This document shows, in pieces, positions 8,960-17,297 of a stretch of 64,000 nt of DNA (positions are counted from its first letter, which is position 1; every line of letters begins with the position of its first letter). The translations under genes were made by a program, and so were the position numbers. This DNA is from RPRC01 sp034933285 (GTDB lineage Bacteria > Desulfobacterota > Desulfuromonadia > Geobacterales > Geobacteraceae): positions 19,054 through 83,053 of the forward strand of contig JAYFNT010000016.1 of NCBI GenBank assembly GCA_034933285.1. The letters are read 5' to 3'. The notes under the pieces are model-generated. The model worked only from the letters and a program-made list of their open reading frames with translations. It searched no databases and had not been told where the DNA came from.

Positions 8960-9631
8960 TTAATTGTCAATCCACGGTTGGCATATCAATTCCTGACTGT
9001 CAAGATTCAGCGCAACAAGGTTTCCATAATCGGGCGGTCTGTTTGTGAATGCACCGTTATCCAGGCATATCTTGGGAGACCTCAGCGATTCCGTTATCTG
9101 ACCCATGGTCGTGACTGTATGACCCGTAAGGAGAGCCCTTCCGCCCAGCTTGTCTTTCTGTACATACCCCGATTCCAACCATAGACATTGGAAAGGAGCA
9201 GTCTCCTTTAAGGGATCATCTACTATGAAATTCAACCCCGCATGGACCAGGATGAAATCTTTCTCCGTCGCTACCAGCTTCAGTGATCCAAGGAAATTCA
9301 GATAATGCGCCGGTATCTCAGCTGGTGTTGAAACTTCGAAACTGCTCAACGTCTCGGTTCCAAACATTTCTTGCCAATAGCGTGACCAGGCGTCGTGGTC
9401 CCCTGAAATGTTTTTCAGGAGCATATCTTCGTGGTTGCCCATAAGCGGTCGAGCGTCATACCCAGCATTCAGCAAGGATATAATGGTATCCAAAACTCCC
9501 CGGCTGTCAGGTCCTCTGTCGATATAATCTCCAAGCAGATAGAGGCAGTCACCCTTCCGCAAGGATATTTTCGACAACATCCCTTGGAAGGTACGTTTCC
9601 CTCCATGTATGTCTCCAATGGCATAGCGCAT
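8960..9631 (-). CDS. PPP-family serine/threonine phosphatase or Ap4A hydrolase-like
   Basis: A 223-residue metallophosphoesterase with the PPP signatures GDIHG (residues 7-11), GDYIDRGPDS and GNHE, plus later HAG and GHT metal-site segments. These bind two metal ions and hydrolyse phosphoesters; bacterial members dephosphorylate proteins (PrpA/PrpE) or cleave dinucleoside tetraphosphates (ApaH). The short length favours the PrpA-like group. Similarity alone does not decide the substrate. It starts just after a degraded recombinase fragment. Confidence 0.88.
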   Translation of the reverse strand: MRYAIGDIHGGKRTFQGMLSKISLRKGDCLYLLGDYIDRGPDSRGVLDTIISLLNAGYDARPLMGNHEDMLLKNISGDHDAWSRYWQEMFGTETLSSFEVSTPAEIPAHYLNFLGSLKLVATEKDFILVHAGLNFIVDDPLKETAPFQCLWLESGYVQKDKLGGRALLTGHTVTTMGQITESLRSPKICLDNGAFTNRPPDYGNLVALNLDSQELICQPWIDN

Positions 9632-9636
9632 GTCAA

Positions 9637-9790
9637 TTATTCCTGGAAACTGTTAGACGTTTCCCTCGTCGCCTTCGCAATCCGGATCCCTTCAGCCTGG
9701 CGCTCCAGCATCATCTCACGCTCAAACTCGGTTACCGCGGCAAGCATCGTCTGCATGAGATTTCCGGTCGGAGATTGGCGTTGTTTCATA
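9637..9790 (-). pseudogene. Serine recombinase fragment
   Basis: The frame reads SPTGNLMQTMLAAVTEFE then REMMLERQAEGIRIAKA, the end of the catalytic domain of resolvase/invertase recombinases including the helix-E region, then runs into unrelated sequence (TRETSNSFQE). The active-site serine region and the DNA-binding domain are missing. A second fragment of the same family, continuing further, is at 51200-51484. Confidence 0.75.
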
Positions 9791-9823
9791 CACGCTTGAC
9801 AGGGCTTGGCCCATAAACAAACC

Positions 9824-9849
9824 GAAATCTGTATTATGTCTCCGGATTT
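9824..9849. repeat. Dispersed 26-bp repeat, copy 1
   Basis: A 26-base block starting GAAATCTGTATTATGTC and ending CCGGATTT differs at one position from the block at 11661-11686. It lies between the recombinase debris and the thioesterase. It is probably part of a REP-like family. Confidence 0.5.
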
Positions 9850-9903
9850 TGTCCCCGGATTTCCCCAGCAACCGGTGAAAGGTCGCATCCGGGACGATAT
9901 CAG

Positions 9904-10392
9904 TCATGTCTTCGGCCTGCATTGTTCGAGGAAGCCGTGAAGGACCTCTTCTTCGACCCCGGCCAGGGTAGCGATGCGGGAGATCTTGACGAACACCCAG
10001 TTGCTGTCCGCTTCGGCCAGCAGTACCCCGTCCGGAGAGTGAATCGAGCAATGCACCAACGCCTTCACCTTGTCATGGCGTACAACCCGCCCTTCCACAA
10101 CGATTTCCGTGTTGGTCGCAACCGGCTTGATAAAGCGCGTGGTCATCTCCCGCGTGACGGCGAAGCGGCCCAGGTGGGCGAAAAGGGCATATGCCGCAGT
10201 CTCGTCGAGAACGGTCGACAGTATCCCGCCGTGTACCAGGCCATCGAATCCGCACAGGCTGTCGGGCAAGGAGCAACGGGTTACGCACCCCTGTTCCGCA
10301 TGCCGGAAACGGAGCTTCAGCCCATGGGGATTGGTGGGTGAACACCCGAAACATGCGCCCGGCCAGCATGCCATTATCTCAGCGTTTTCCAT
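9904..10392 (-). CDS. PaaI-family hotdog thioesterase
   Basis: The 162-residue protein has the hotdog thioesterase pattern: a central helix with GLVHGGILSTVLDET, where HGG...D/E residues form the acyl-CoA thioesterase active site, and the strand FIKPV. It should hydrolyse acyl-CoA or aryl-CoA thioesters. An early CFGCSPTNPHGLKLRF segment is typical of this subgroup. The gene stands downstream of the beta-lactamase on the same strand, separated by 134 bases; no functional link is evident. Confidence 0.85.
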   Translation of the reverse strand: MENAEIMACWPGACFGCSPTNPHGLKLRFRHAEQGCVTRCSLPDSLCGFDGLVHGGILSTVLDETAAYALFAHLGRFAVTREMTTRFIKPVATNTEIVVEGRVVRHDKVKALVHCSIHSPDGVLLAEADSNWVFVKISRIATLAGVEEEVLHGFLEQCRPKT

Positions 10393-10526
10393 TGATATCC
10401 TCGATTCCGTTCATTCTTTACACATACTATAAGCGTCCACCTATACAGTTTACACACTGGGGTTTAAATGTGCAGACCCTTGGTCTCTTAAAATCCATTG
10501 CCCGGCTTACCGATTGGAAAAGGATT

Positions 10527-11333
10527 CTAGAGAACCCCCAGCGCCTTGAGGCATTCCTTGCCGAGTTCCATGCGTTTGCCTGCATCTGATGCTTTCCGAA
10601 TATCCATGTTCAATGCAAAAGAGTACAAGCAATCACCTTTCCGCACCCATCCAACCCACCAGCCGACTCCCTTGCCCGGGGCGTTCTGCCAACCCGTCTT
10701 TCCGTAAAGCTTCCAGTTTTCTCCCTGTTCCAAGAGAACAATCTCGCGAACGCTTTTCTGGCAGTCTTTGGGAAACGGCAATTCGTCTTTTGCAAGCCTG
10801 GCTAGATATTGTGTCTGCTCAATTGCACTGATTTCAAGTGGACCCTTCAACCAGAAGGTGTCGACGGTATCCCCGATCTCACTGTTCCCGTATTTCATCT
10901 TCGAAACATTCTCACGCATGCGCTCAAGACCGATACGACGGGCCAGCTCCTGATAGATCGGGACGTTTGACATAACGATAGCTTCCCGCAATCCCATATC
11001 TTTTGCCCAGGCCTTGCTCAAGGGTGGAAGATTCGACTTGTAGGGTACAACGTCATCAACACTTTTTACAGCGCCGACTGAGAGCCCGATGAGTGAATTG
11101 GGAATCTTGAACGTCGAAGCGGGAACATATCTCTTTTCGGCACGATGCTTGTTGTGACCAGTATACGAATCGGTCTTGGCATTATAGAGAACGAAGGTGC
11201 CGTTAACCTTCTCATTCCTGAAAATCTCGCCGACTCCAGCGTTTTCCTCCCATCCGGCAAAAGCCGCGGGCGATATCGGGATGGTCACAAGAATAGCAAA
11301 ATAAATCAACAATATACAACGGTGCTGGTGCAT
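10527..11333 (-). CDS. Class D (OXA-type) beta-lactamase
   Basis: This 268-residue protein has every class D landmark: S73-T-F-K76, S122-N-V124, Y148-G-N150, a W161-L-K-G segment and K212-T-G. The N-terminus is a secretion signal ending near SPAAFA, so the enzyme works in the periplasm, hydrolysing beta-lactams through an acyl-serine with a carboxylated lysine. Apparently intact. It stands alone, without integron sites or a resistance cassette next to it, so it is more likely an intrinsic chromosomal oxacillinase than a recently mobilised one. Spectrum cannot be judged from sequence. Confidence 0.93.
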   Translation of the reverse strand: MHQHRCILLIYFAILVTIPISPAAFAGWEENAGVGEIFRNEKVNGTFVLYNAKTDSYTGHNKHRAEKRYVPASTFKIPNSLIGLSVGAVKSVDDVVPYKSNLPPLSKAWAKDMGLREAIVMSNVPIYQELARRIGLERMRENVSKMKYGNSEIGDTVDTFWLKGPLEISAIEQTQYLARLAKDELPFPKDCQKSVREIVLLEQGENWKLYGKTGWQNAPGKGVGWWVGWVRKGDCLYSFALNMDIRKASDAGKRMELGKECLKALGVL

Positions 11334-11758
11334 GCTGCTCCTCCCGTGTCATTCTTGCGGATGGCCGGCATCGTGACCGATGAACTGATTCACTGCTCCA
11401 CGTCCAGGTTTGCATCCTTTCACATCACTCTGTTACAACATCGAGAGGGACTTCAAGTGCGCGGGCTATAATCTGTCCCCTTTTCCTCTTAAAATAAATC
11501 CGTTCCCTTTTCTTCTTATCTTGGACCGACCCCAAATCATGGCCAAACCGTTGATTCCAGGCGGCTGTGCAGGTCCGACAGCTATCACTACCGAATTAAA
11601 TAAACTGTCCCCGGAATCTCCGGAAGGGAACTATTATCGATTCTTGATTCACAAAAATCTGAAATCTGTATTATGTCCCCGGATTTCCTCCACACCCCTC
11701 GAAATATCAAAAATCGGAAAGTGTCCCGGTTTTTCCAGAACTGGCCCGTGCTTCTTGT
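11334..11758. other. Gene-free stretch with degenerate repeats
   Basis: I find no credible gene here. It contains several short CCCCGG/CCGGGG-type blocks, including copy 2 of the 26-bp repeat (11661-11686), which look like decayed REP-like sequences. Confidence 0.5.
11661..11686. repeat. Dispersed 26-bp repeat, copy 2
   Basis: It matches 9824-9849 at 25 of 26 positions in the same orientation. Confidence 0.5.
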
Positions 11759-12691
11759 TCATGCCAAGCCTAATACGTACAGAGCAACGAGAGTAAGTGC
11801 ACTCACCAGCACCCATAAGATAACAGCTTGAAAGAGTGGCCTTATCCCGACTTTTCTTAACACTTCCCTGCTCAACCCCGCGCCAACCATGAAAAGGGTA
11901 ACGACAAGGCATTGTTTAGCAATGGCAGCCAATTCTCCCCAGTAATGCCCATACGCTGGCAGCAAGGTCCTGACGGTTGCCGCCACCATGAATCCAACAA
12001 TGAACAGGGGAATCTTGGCTTTCTGTTCCCCCCCCTTGATCAGAGATACTGCCATTACGACCGGTGCTATCCATACAGCTCTGGTGAGCTTGACTGTAGT
12101 TCCGATATTCAAGGCAAGTGCGCCATATGCCGATGTTGCGCCAACGACGCTGCTGGTGTCATGAATGGCAAGTCCCGACCAGATACCAAACGTATTCTGA
12201 TCAAGCTGTAGCAAGTGCCCTATTAACGGAAACAGCAGTAGGGCTACAGAGTTCAGGGTAAAGACCGTTGCCAGGGCGACGGCTGTTTCTTCATTTTTCG
12301 CCTTCAGTACTGGTGCCATGGCTGCGATGGCACTGCCGCCACAGATTGCCGTACCGAACGAAATAAGGGCAGACGTGTTCTTGTCAGTCCGGAACGCTTT
12401 GCCGAGAATATACCCGAGGAGCAGGGTACAAGCGATGCCGATGACGGTGTACCAAATGGAGTTCTTCCCAGTTTGAATGACCTCGCCAAGGCTTAGCCCG
12501 AAACCAAGTCCAACGACCGAGAACTGCAGGAGCAGCTTGCTGTAATGTGCGGTCTTCTGTGGCCAAGGATTCCCCAAGGCAAGGCTGAGGAATATTCCCA
12601 TAAGCAAAGCCCCAGCAGTCCCGACCCATGGGGTGGTGCATAGTACCAAAAGGATAACGAACAGCATCTTGCGTAGCTTGTTGACGTTCAT
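11759..12691 (-). CDS. YeiH-family putative sulfate exporter
   Basis: A 310-residue membrane protein with about ten hydrophobic helices. Family motifs visible are FGTAICGGSAIAA, ALATVFTLNSVALLLFP and GLAIHDTSSVVGA, typical of the YeiH/UPF0324 family annotated as putative sulfate exporters. A longer frame begins at a TTG (12709), but GAGGAG lies correctly before ATG 12691. It is divergent from a LysR gene with an inverted repeat and a TATAAT box between, so control by that regulator is likely. In E. coli yeiH is likewise neighboured by the LysR gene yeiE. Transport substrate is not proven for the family. Confidence 0.87.
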   Translation of the reverse strand: MNVNKLRKMLFVILLVLCTTPWVGTAGALLMGIFLSLALGNPWPQKTAHYSKLLLQFSVVGLGFGLSLGEVIQTGKNSIWYTVIGIACTLLLGYILGKAFRTDKNTSALISFGTAICGGSAIAAMAPVLKAKNEETAVALATVFTLNSVALLLFPLIGHLLQLDQNTFGIWSGLAIHDTSSVVGATSAYGALALNIGTTVKLTRAVWIAPVVMAVSLIKGGEQKAKIPLFIVGFMVAATVRTLLPAYGHYWGELAAIAKQCLVVTLFMVGAGLSREVLRKVGIRPLFQAVILWVLVSALTLVALYVLGLA

Positions 12692-12730
12692 GATGCGCTC
12701 CTCTCTCAAAAGTTAATTGCATCATACGTC

Positions 12731-12751
12731 ATTTTGCATATAATACAAAAT
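12731..12751. promoter_or_regulatory. LysR-type operator with embedded -10 box
   Basis: ATTTTG-N9-CAAAAT is an inverted repeat of the T-N11-A kind used by LysR regulators, and TATAAT (12739-12744) lies inside it. It sits in the divergent gap between the YeiH-like and LysR genes, as expected for a co-inducer-dependent switch. Confidence 0.5.
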
Positions 12752-12796
12752 GAGTTATATTAATTATTATGTTCAATATATCTTATAAGGTGAGCT

Positions 12797-13687
12797 ATGG
12801 CGATAACCCTGCGGCAGTTGGAAATCTTTGAGAAAGTAGCAAAATGCGAGCACGTCACGCAGGCAAGTAGCCAGCTCTTCATAACGCAGTCGGCGGTCAG
12901 CATGTCAATTTCCGAACTGGAACGATTGGCGGGAGCTCCCCTCTTTGAAAGGCATGGGAAGCGCCTTCTTCTCAATGATCGTGGTCGGAGAATACTACCT
13001 GAAGCAGAAGAAGTGATTAGAAGAGTAAAAGAGATTGAGCAGTTCCTGGATGACTCCGTTGGCGAGCCGAGGGGAACTCTCAACGTCGGGGCAAGTACTA
13101 CCATTGGCAACTACATCCTTCCCGACATCGTTGCCGAATTTTCGCGGGAGTACCCCAAGGCAAAGGTGTTGCTTACCATCGGGAATGCTCAGCAGATTGA
13201 AAATGCCTTGGAAAATGGTGACCTTGATGTTGGGGTGATAGAGGGGATTCCGCACTCTAGCGTTCTCGACATAGCTGCCTGGAAAAACGATGAGCTTGTC
13301 GTGGTGGTCGGTAAATCTCACCCCTGGGTAGTTGATAAATCGGTCACGGCGGACATGTTGCAGCGTGCCCCATGGATCATGCGTGAAATGGGTTCCGGAA
13401 CGAGAGAGGTGTTTGAGGCTGCAATGGCCATGGGAAACATAGAGTTTTCAATCTCTCTGGAGTTGGGGCACACTGAAGCCATAAAAAAAGCAGTAGAAGC
13501 GGGATTGGGAGTGGGATGCCTTTCGAGAATCGCTGTCAGGCGAGAACTGGAACATGGCTGGCTGGTAGAAATTACATGTCCCCTGGACTTGCGAAGGACA
13601 CTTTTGATCCAGACAAGAAAAAGCGGATTCAAGACGAGATTGTTGCAGAAATTTTTGTTGTTGCTTAACCAATATCAGGATTGTTAA
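12797..13687 (+). CDS. LysR-family transcriptional regulator
   Basis: A 296-residue LysR protein. The N-terminal winged helix-turn-helix is clear (LRQLEIFEKVAKCEHVTQAS...FITQSAVSMSISELERL), followed by the periplasmic-binding-like effector domain from about residue 90 (GTLNVGASTTIGNYILP). Divergent orientation to the YeiH-like gene and the shared operator-like site suggest it controls that transporter. The effector is unknown; sulfur compounds are a guess from context. Confidence 0.9.
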   Translation: MAITLRQLEIFEKVAKCEHVTQASSQLFITQSAVSMSISELERLAGAPLFERHGKRLLLNDRGRRILPEAEEVIRRVKEIEQFLDDSVGEPRGTLNVGASTTIGNYILPDIVAEFSREYPKAKVLLTIGNAQQIENALENGDLDVGVIEGIPHSSVLDIAAWKNDELVVVVGKSHPWVVDKSVTADMLQRAPWIMREMGSGTREVFEAAMAMGNIEFSISLELGHTEAIKKAVEAGLGVGCLSRIAVRRELEHGWLVEITCPLDLRRTLLIQTRKSGFKTRLLQKFLLLLNQYQDC

Positions 13688-14159
13688 TAAATGACATATT
13701 TCGTTGCCGGAGTAATACTACGAGAGAAATATTCAAGGCATTGTCCTCCCGGTAAAAGTTAATTGGTCTCAAATTACGTGGGTAACTGAAGAATTACGTC
13801 AACTATGTCTTTAATGCGACGAAAATATAATTCGAAGGCAAATGAGTAAAGCGAATCAGGGGCAGAATTGCCAACATGGGCCGAACCTTACAGAGAAATT
13901 CTTCAGGGTCAGGGCTACATATTTCACATTTATTTACAATTAAGGGTTCATTTTGTGAAATGTGTAGCCCTGACCCCCGGAATCTGATCCAGCGCCTGAC
14001 AAAGCTTCACAATTTCCTGAGCGAACTCGAAGGTCCGTTCCGGAAGATCACGTCTCGGTTGATATTCCGCGCATTTTGTCATTCATTTTTTTCCCTTCGC
14101 TCTTCACCCTTCTCCCTTCTCCCTTTTTTCTTCACTCTTCACCCTTCACTCTTCATATT
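13688..14159. other. Gene-free stretch holding a REP-like hairpin
   Basis: No credible gene is visible. The stretch contains the palindrome at 13906-13976 and a pyrimidine-rich tract of repeated CTTCACCCTTCTC-like units at about 14085-14160. Confidence 0.5.
13906..13976. repeat. REP-like palindrome, 23-bp arms
   Basis: The arm at 13906-13928 (starts GGGTCAGGGCTACA) matches the complement of 13954-13976 at 22 of 23 positions. The G-rich outer arms and AT-rich loop resemble the element at 8861-8925 in design but not in sequence. Confidence 0.6.
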
Positions 14160-14435
14160 TCACGCCGCCGTCTTCTTCCGCTGCCGCTCCATCACGGCCC
14201 GAAGGATACTATTGACTCTTGTCTGGTAGCCTTTGCCGCCCTGCTTCAGCCAATCCAGCACATCCGCATCCAGTCGAATGGTGACTGTTTCCTTTATGGG
14301 CCGGTAAAATCTGCCGACAACGGCCTTGCCCCAATCACCAGCAGGCGGTATGTCGGAATAATCAATCTCCTCGTCCGGCATCTCCTGGAGCTTCCGGATT
14401 TCTTCCTGCTGTTCTTTAGTAAGTTTCTTCTTCAT
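14160..14435 (-). CDS. brnA: BrnA-family antitoxin
   Basis: The 91-residue protein starts MKKKLTKEQQEEI, has the YSDIPPAGDW segment and a C-terminal ribbon-helix-helix VTIRLDADVLDWLKQGGKGYQTRVNSILR region (quoted in parts), as in BrnA/CopG-type antitoxins. It should bind and neutralise BrnT and repress the operon. A longer frame begins upstream at 14522, but the ATG at 14435 suits the family and overlaps the end of brnT by 20 bases, the usual arrangement. It looks intact although its partner is interrupted. Confidence 0.85.
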   Translation of the reverse strand: MKKKLTKEQQEEIRKLQEMPDEEIDYSDIPPAGDWGKAVVGRFYRPIKETVTIRLDADVLDWLKQGGKGYQTRVNSILRAVMERQRKKTAA

Positions 14436-14703
14436 ACCTCTTCCGTTCGCGTGCATCCGCTTTTCGCGCTGAAACAACACGGATGACCATCTCTCCCTCC
14501 GCATCCTCCCATGTGTGCGCAACCAGGAGGAGAAGCACCCCGCCTACCATGCCAATGGTCTGCCAGCGCTCTTCACCGTCAACGATCCTGTCCTGGCAGC
14601 ACAGGTGGAACGGGTCATCGAAAACGAGACATGCAACTTCGAAGCTCACCTTATGCTTCGCCTAATTGCTTTGGTTCTTGTTTTCATCCCAGACGAACCG
14701 CAT
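14416..14703 (-). pseudogene. brnT: BrnT-family toxin interrupted by an in-frame amber codon
   Basis: Reading from ATG 14703 gives MRFVWDENKNQSN, a stop TAG at 14664-14662, then AKHKVSFEVACLVFDDP and the rest of a BrnT ribonuclease-like toxin to 14416. BrnT blocks translation by cleaving RNA. The stop replaces a residue of the N-terminal helix that is usually Arg. A GTG 13 bases later could restart translation but would lose the first strand. TAG is used as a normal stop by other genes here, so recoding is unlikely and the toxin is probably dead. Confidence 0.8.
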
Positions 14704-14879
14704 CGACAGGCCTTTCGTATACATACATTACTGTAAATACATTTATGTAAATGTCAATTGAATTCAGGAGACTGCAGCACAGAGATTCCACTGGTGAAGG
14801 AACATCGCGAAGAGGACGATTATCCAATCGAATCTTCTGCCGATTTTGGCATATTCGCCGGGTTGTCACGGTCTGATTT

Positions 14880-15160
14880 TCATCTCAATGGGTTCTCCAG
14901 GATGTACCTTCTCGCAGCATCCAATTCCGGTTGACCGCGGAGCACCCTTTCGAAATAGTTGCGCTGCCATAATGGTTGTTCCTGTCGTTCCAATAACCTG
15001 TTCACTCCAATCGCGGATAATGACTTGAATGCACGGATAATCCCGCCCAGCGTAGGGGCGCCGCTTGCTGCGCCCTTTTTCACAGTCGGTTCTAAACCGG
15101 GCGCGGCGAGCAGCGCCCCTACGGATTCGTCAATCACTTCGCCGAAATAAGGATATCCCG
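14880..15160 (-). pseudogene. RAYT (Y1-type) transposase, C-terminal fragment
   Basis: The frame encodes IIRAFKSLSAIGVNRL and PLWQRNYFERVLRG then ELDAARRYILENPLR, the C-terminal part of REP-associated tyrosine transposases. The catalytic HUH and Tyr regions are missing. A REP-like palindrome (15052-15122) is inserted in or beside the coding part. Confidence 0.75.
15052..15122. repeat. REP-like palindrome inside RAYT debris
   Basis: Arms of 24 bases, beginning GTAGGGGCGCCGC at 15052 and ending GCAGCGCCCCTAC at 15122, pair at about 21 positions. It is likely a REP unit of the kind RAYT enzymes move; its position inside a RAYT remnant supports the link. Confidence 0.6.
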
Positions 15161-15173
15161 CACCATACCGGCA

Positions 15174-15449
15174 ATGAAACAAAAGTCGAGAAAAAGAACC
15201 CTGTCCGAGCAGGAAATCAAACATGTCTGGTCCGCTATCGACAATGGCGGCGGATCTCCCGGAACAAAACGGGCTTTGAAATTGATCCTTATTACCGGTC
15301 AACGTCCCGGGGAGGTATGCGGTCTCCATAAGAGGGAGATAGATGGCCAGTGGTGGTCCATCCCGCTTGAGCGGATCAAAACCAGGGAAAAGCAGGATTG
15401 GCTTACCAAATGGTCAGAACACCTGGAAAAGCTGATAGTAGACAAATAA
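15174..15449 (+). pseudogene. Tyrosine integrase fragment
   Basis: The frame includes ALKLILITGQRPGEVCGL and REIDGQWWSIPLERIKT, the first catalytic-Arg box of P4-type phage integrases (TGQRPGEV). The HxxR and Tyr boxes are absent, and the N-terminal arm-binding domain is missing. A short frame ending at 15449. It is a remnant of an integrated island. Confidence 0.75.
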
Positions 15450-15622
15450 TCAGCAAAGCCTGGTATCCGGTCAAGAATCGTCTCAAGCGGTCCAGTAACG
15501 ACAAATTGATCAACATGGTTTCCCTGTCGGAGATAGACAATTGCCGCAAAGTATCTTTTCGTGTGCGGACAGTTGACTCAGTGCACAAGAAAAATTTTGT
15601 AACAAAAAATGGTATGTTTTTC

Positions 15623-16543
15623 TTACAGGTCAACCTTCGTCCATCGCCACTCTTCAGGACTCCATGTTGCGTTGTCGTCATCCTCTGCCGCACAGACCGG
15701 TTCCAAAAACCTTTCCAGCCTGGCAATCGCTTCGGCAATATCCAGTTTGGACTCCACACGGCTGCCCCGCAGGAAGGCATTCCATTGAGCTGCTTTATCC
15801 CTGCTTGCCGTGAACTCCTGTGAAAATACCAGTCTGCGGTCTTCAAGGACGGTTACCCGTCGGGCAAAAGTTACCATGATCGCCTGCCGAAGCGTTGCCA
15901 GGGAAAATGACTCCCGCTCTGCCAGATGGAGAATATCGTAGATGTCTTTCATTCGGCTCGTGAGCAGGTTTAAGCTGACCAGTGCTTCGAATTTCTCGGC
16001 AATGGCCGATTCCCGTGAATAGATTACCAGGTGTGGCCGTTGCTGATCATCCAGCAGCACGGGGAAATTCATCTCAACCGGCCCGGCAACCAACACGTCA
16101 CCAAAACCGATGTCCAGTTGCAGAACCTTGCGAGCCGCCGTCAATCGGGCATCCAGTTTTACTCGAACCCCGTGGTAATCGGCATCTTCAGTGATTCGCT
16201 CAATACTCACCGAATTGTCATCGAACTCTACGCCATCGGCGCAATCGATTCTCACAATCGCACTGATAATCCGGCGAATTTCATCCAGATCATTAGAAGT
16301 TGCCGACCCGAGGAAGTCGATATCCCTGGTCGTGCGCAGCAGCGTCATCTCATAGGCCAGGAACATGAGTGCCCCTTTCAGGATCAGCTGCTGCCGGTAA
16401 GGAGAAATCGACAAGCGGTAGAGGAAACGCTCCTGAATGTACGGGAGCAGAACCGCGTCGAAATCCCGGCTGCTCATTTTTGCCACGTTCAGGAGGCGGG
16501 CGCGAACGAATGCCGCGATATTTTTTACCGATTCTTTCGCCAT
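15623..16543 (-). CDS. AbiEii-type nucleotidyltransferase toxin
   Basis: The 306-residue protein has the nucleotidyltransferase signature LKGALMFLAYE...LLRTTRDIDFLG (quoted in parts; residues about 55-80) and the helical tail of AbiEii/AbiGii toxins (KFEALVSLNLLTSRMKDIYD). AbiEii proteins add nucleotides to tRNA or related acceptors and stop growth, giving abortive phage infection or plasmid stability. The gene follows its antitoxin with one base between stop and start. The toxin looks intact while the antitoxin gene is shortened. Confidence 0.88.
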   Translation of the reverse strand: MAKESVKNIAAFVRARLLNVAKMSSRDFDAVLLPYIQERFLYRLSISPYRQQLILKGALMFLAYEMTLLRTTRDIDFLGSATSNDLDEIRRIISAIVRIDCADGVEFDDNSVSIERITEDADYHGVRVKLDARLTAARKVLQLDIGFGDVLVAGPVEMNFPVLLDDQQRPHLVIYSRESAIAEKFEALVSLNLLTSRMKDIYDILHLAERESFSLATLRQAIMVTFARRVTVLEDRRLVFSQEFTASRDKAAQWNAFLRGSRVESKLDIAEAIARLERFLEPVCAAEDDDNATWSPEEWRWTKVDL

Positions 16544-16544
16544 G

Positions 16545-17003
16545 CTATGCTACCAACGCCTTCAGATAGGGCATCATTACGGTCCGAGCCTGGCAGACCG
16601 CGGCAAATTCCATTAGCCGCGCCGTACTGGCATCCTTTAGCTTCAGGTACGTTTTCAGCGCCTCAAGGGCCAGATCCTCCCCCAGTTTCCGGCGATACCT
16701 GAACATGTCGCAAATGGTCTTCTCCCGGCCATAGACCCGGATTTCACCATCGGGGGTCTTGATATATTCTATGGCAGGGGCGTAGAAACGGTCCCGGAAG
16801 TAAAACGTCTTGATGGGAGGATAAAAGAGCCGGGGCGGTTTAGCTTCGTGAGGAATGGCGACATACACCTCCGAGGGGTTGAAGGTGGTCAGTCCATGAT
16901 AATCAAGGGCGGAAAGCAGGCAGATGACACCATCCGGCAGGGCACGGCAAACTTCGGCCCTTCCCTCGTGAGCCTGCCCCTGGCCACCTTGCGTGGATAG
17001 CAA
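16545..17003 (-). CDS. AbiEi-family antitoxin, N-terminally truncated
   Basis: From about residue 17 the protein reads EVCRALPDGVICLLSALDYHGLTT, then AIPHEAKPPRLFYPPIK and VYGREKTICDMFRYRRK, the C-terminal antitoxin domain of AbiEi. Usual members have about 60 further N-terminal residues with a winged helix that autorepresses the operon. Here that part is missing or frameshifted near 16,985, and MLSTQGGQGQAHEG is unlikely to be native. Neutralisation may remain, autoregulation probably not. Confidence 0.78.
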   Translation of the reverse strand: MLSTQGGQGQAHEGRAEVCRALPDGVICLLSALDYHGLTTFNPSEVYVAIPHEAKPPRLFYPPIKTFYFRDRFYAPAIEYIKTPDGEIRVYGREKTICDMFRYRRKLGEDLALEALKTYLKLKDASTARLMEFAAVCQARTVMMPYLKALVA

Positions 17004-17053
17004 AGATGAAAACGCAGAATCAGCATGTTTACCATCCTAAGTTGACAAAATGC

Positions 17054-17230
17054 CTACATACCTGCCAGGCTACTTCCACCAGCAGTTACCCGGACATCGG
17101 GAGCGGCTTCATCGGTGATTAAAAGAGCAGTAACTGCACCGCCAAGGACAACGACTCGCTCGCGCAAATGGCCGAGGCGAGCGGCAACGTGCCGAATCAT
17201 GGCCAGGTATGCTTCAACTGCCCTATTCAT
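17054..17230 (-). pseudogene. Nucleotidyltransferase-like N-terminal fragment
   Basis: A 58-codon frame starts MNRAVEAYLAMIRHVA and reaches VVVLGGAVTALLITDEAA, the LGGAVT/TD entry motif of a family of AbiEii-like nucleotidyltransferases, then ends soon after. The catalytic DxD is gone. It may be a truncated toxin gene whose tail was replaced by the AbiE module. Confidence 0.55.
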
Positions 17231-17297
17231 GCTGCTTCAGCCTCTCCGTAGCCCGCTTTTCATCCTTCAGCTTTCCGTTCCAGTATTCGACACATGC

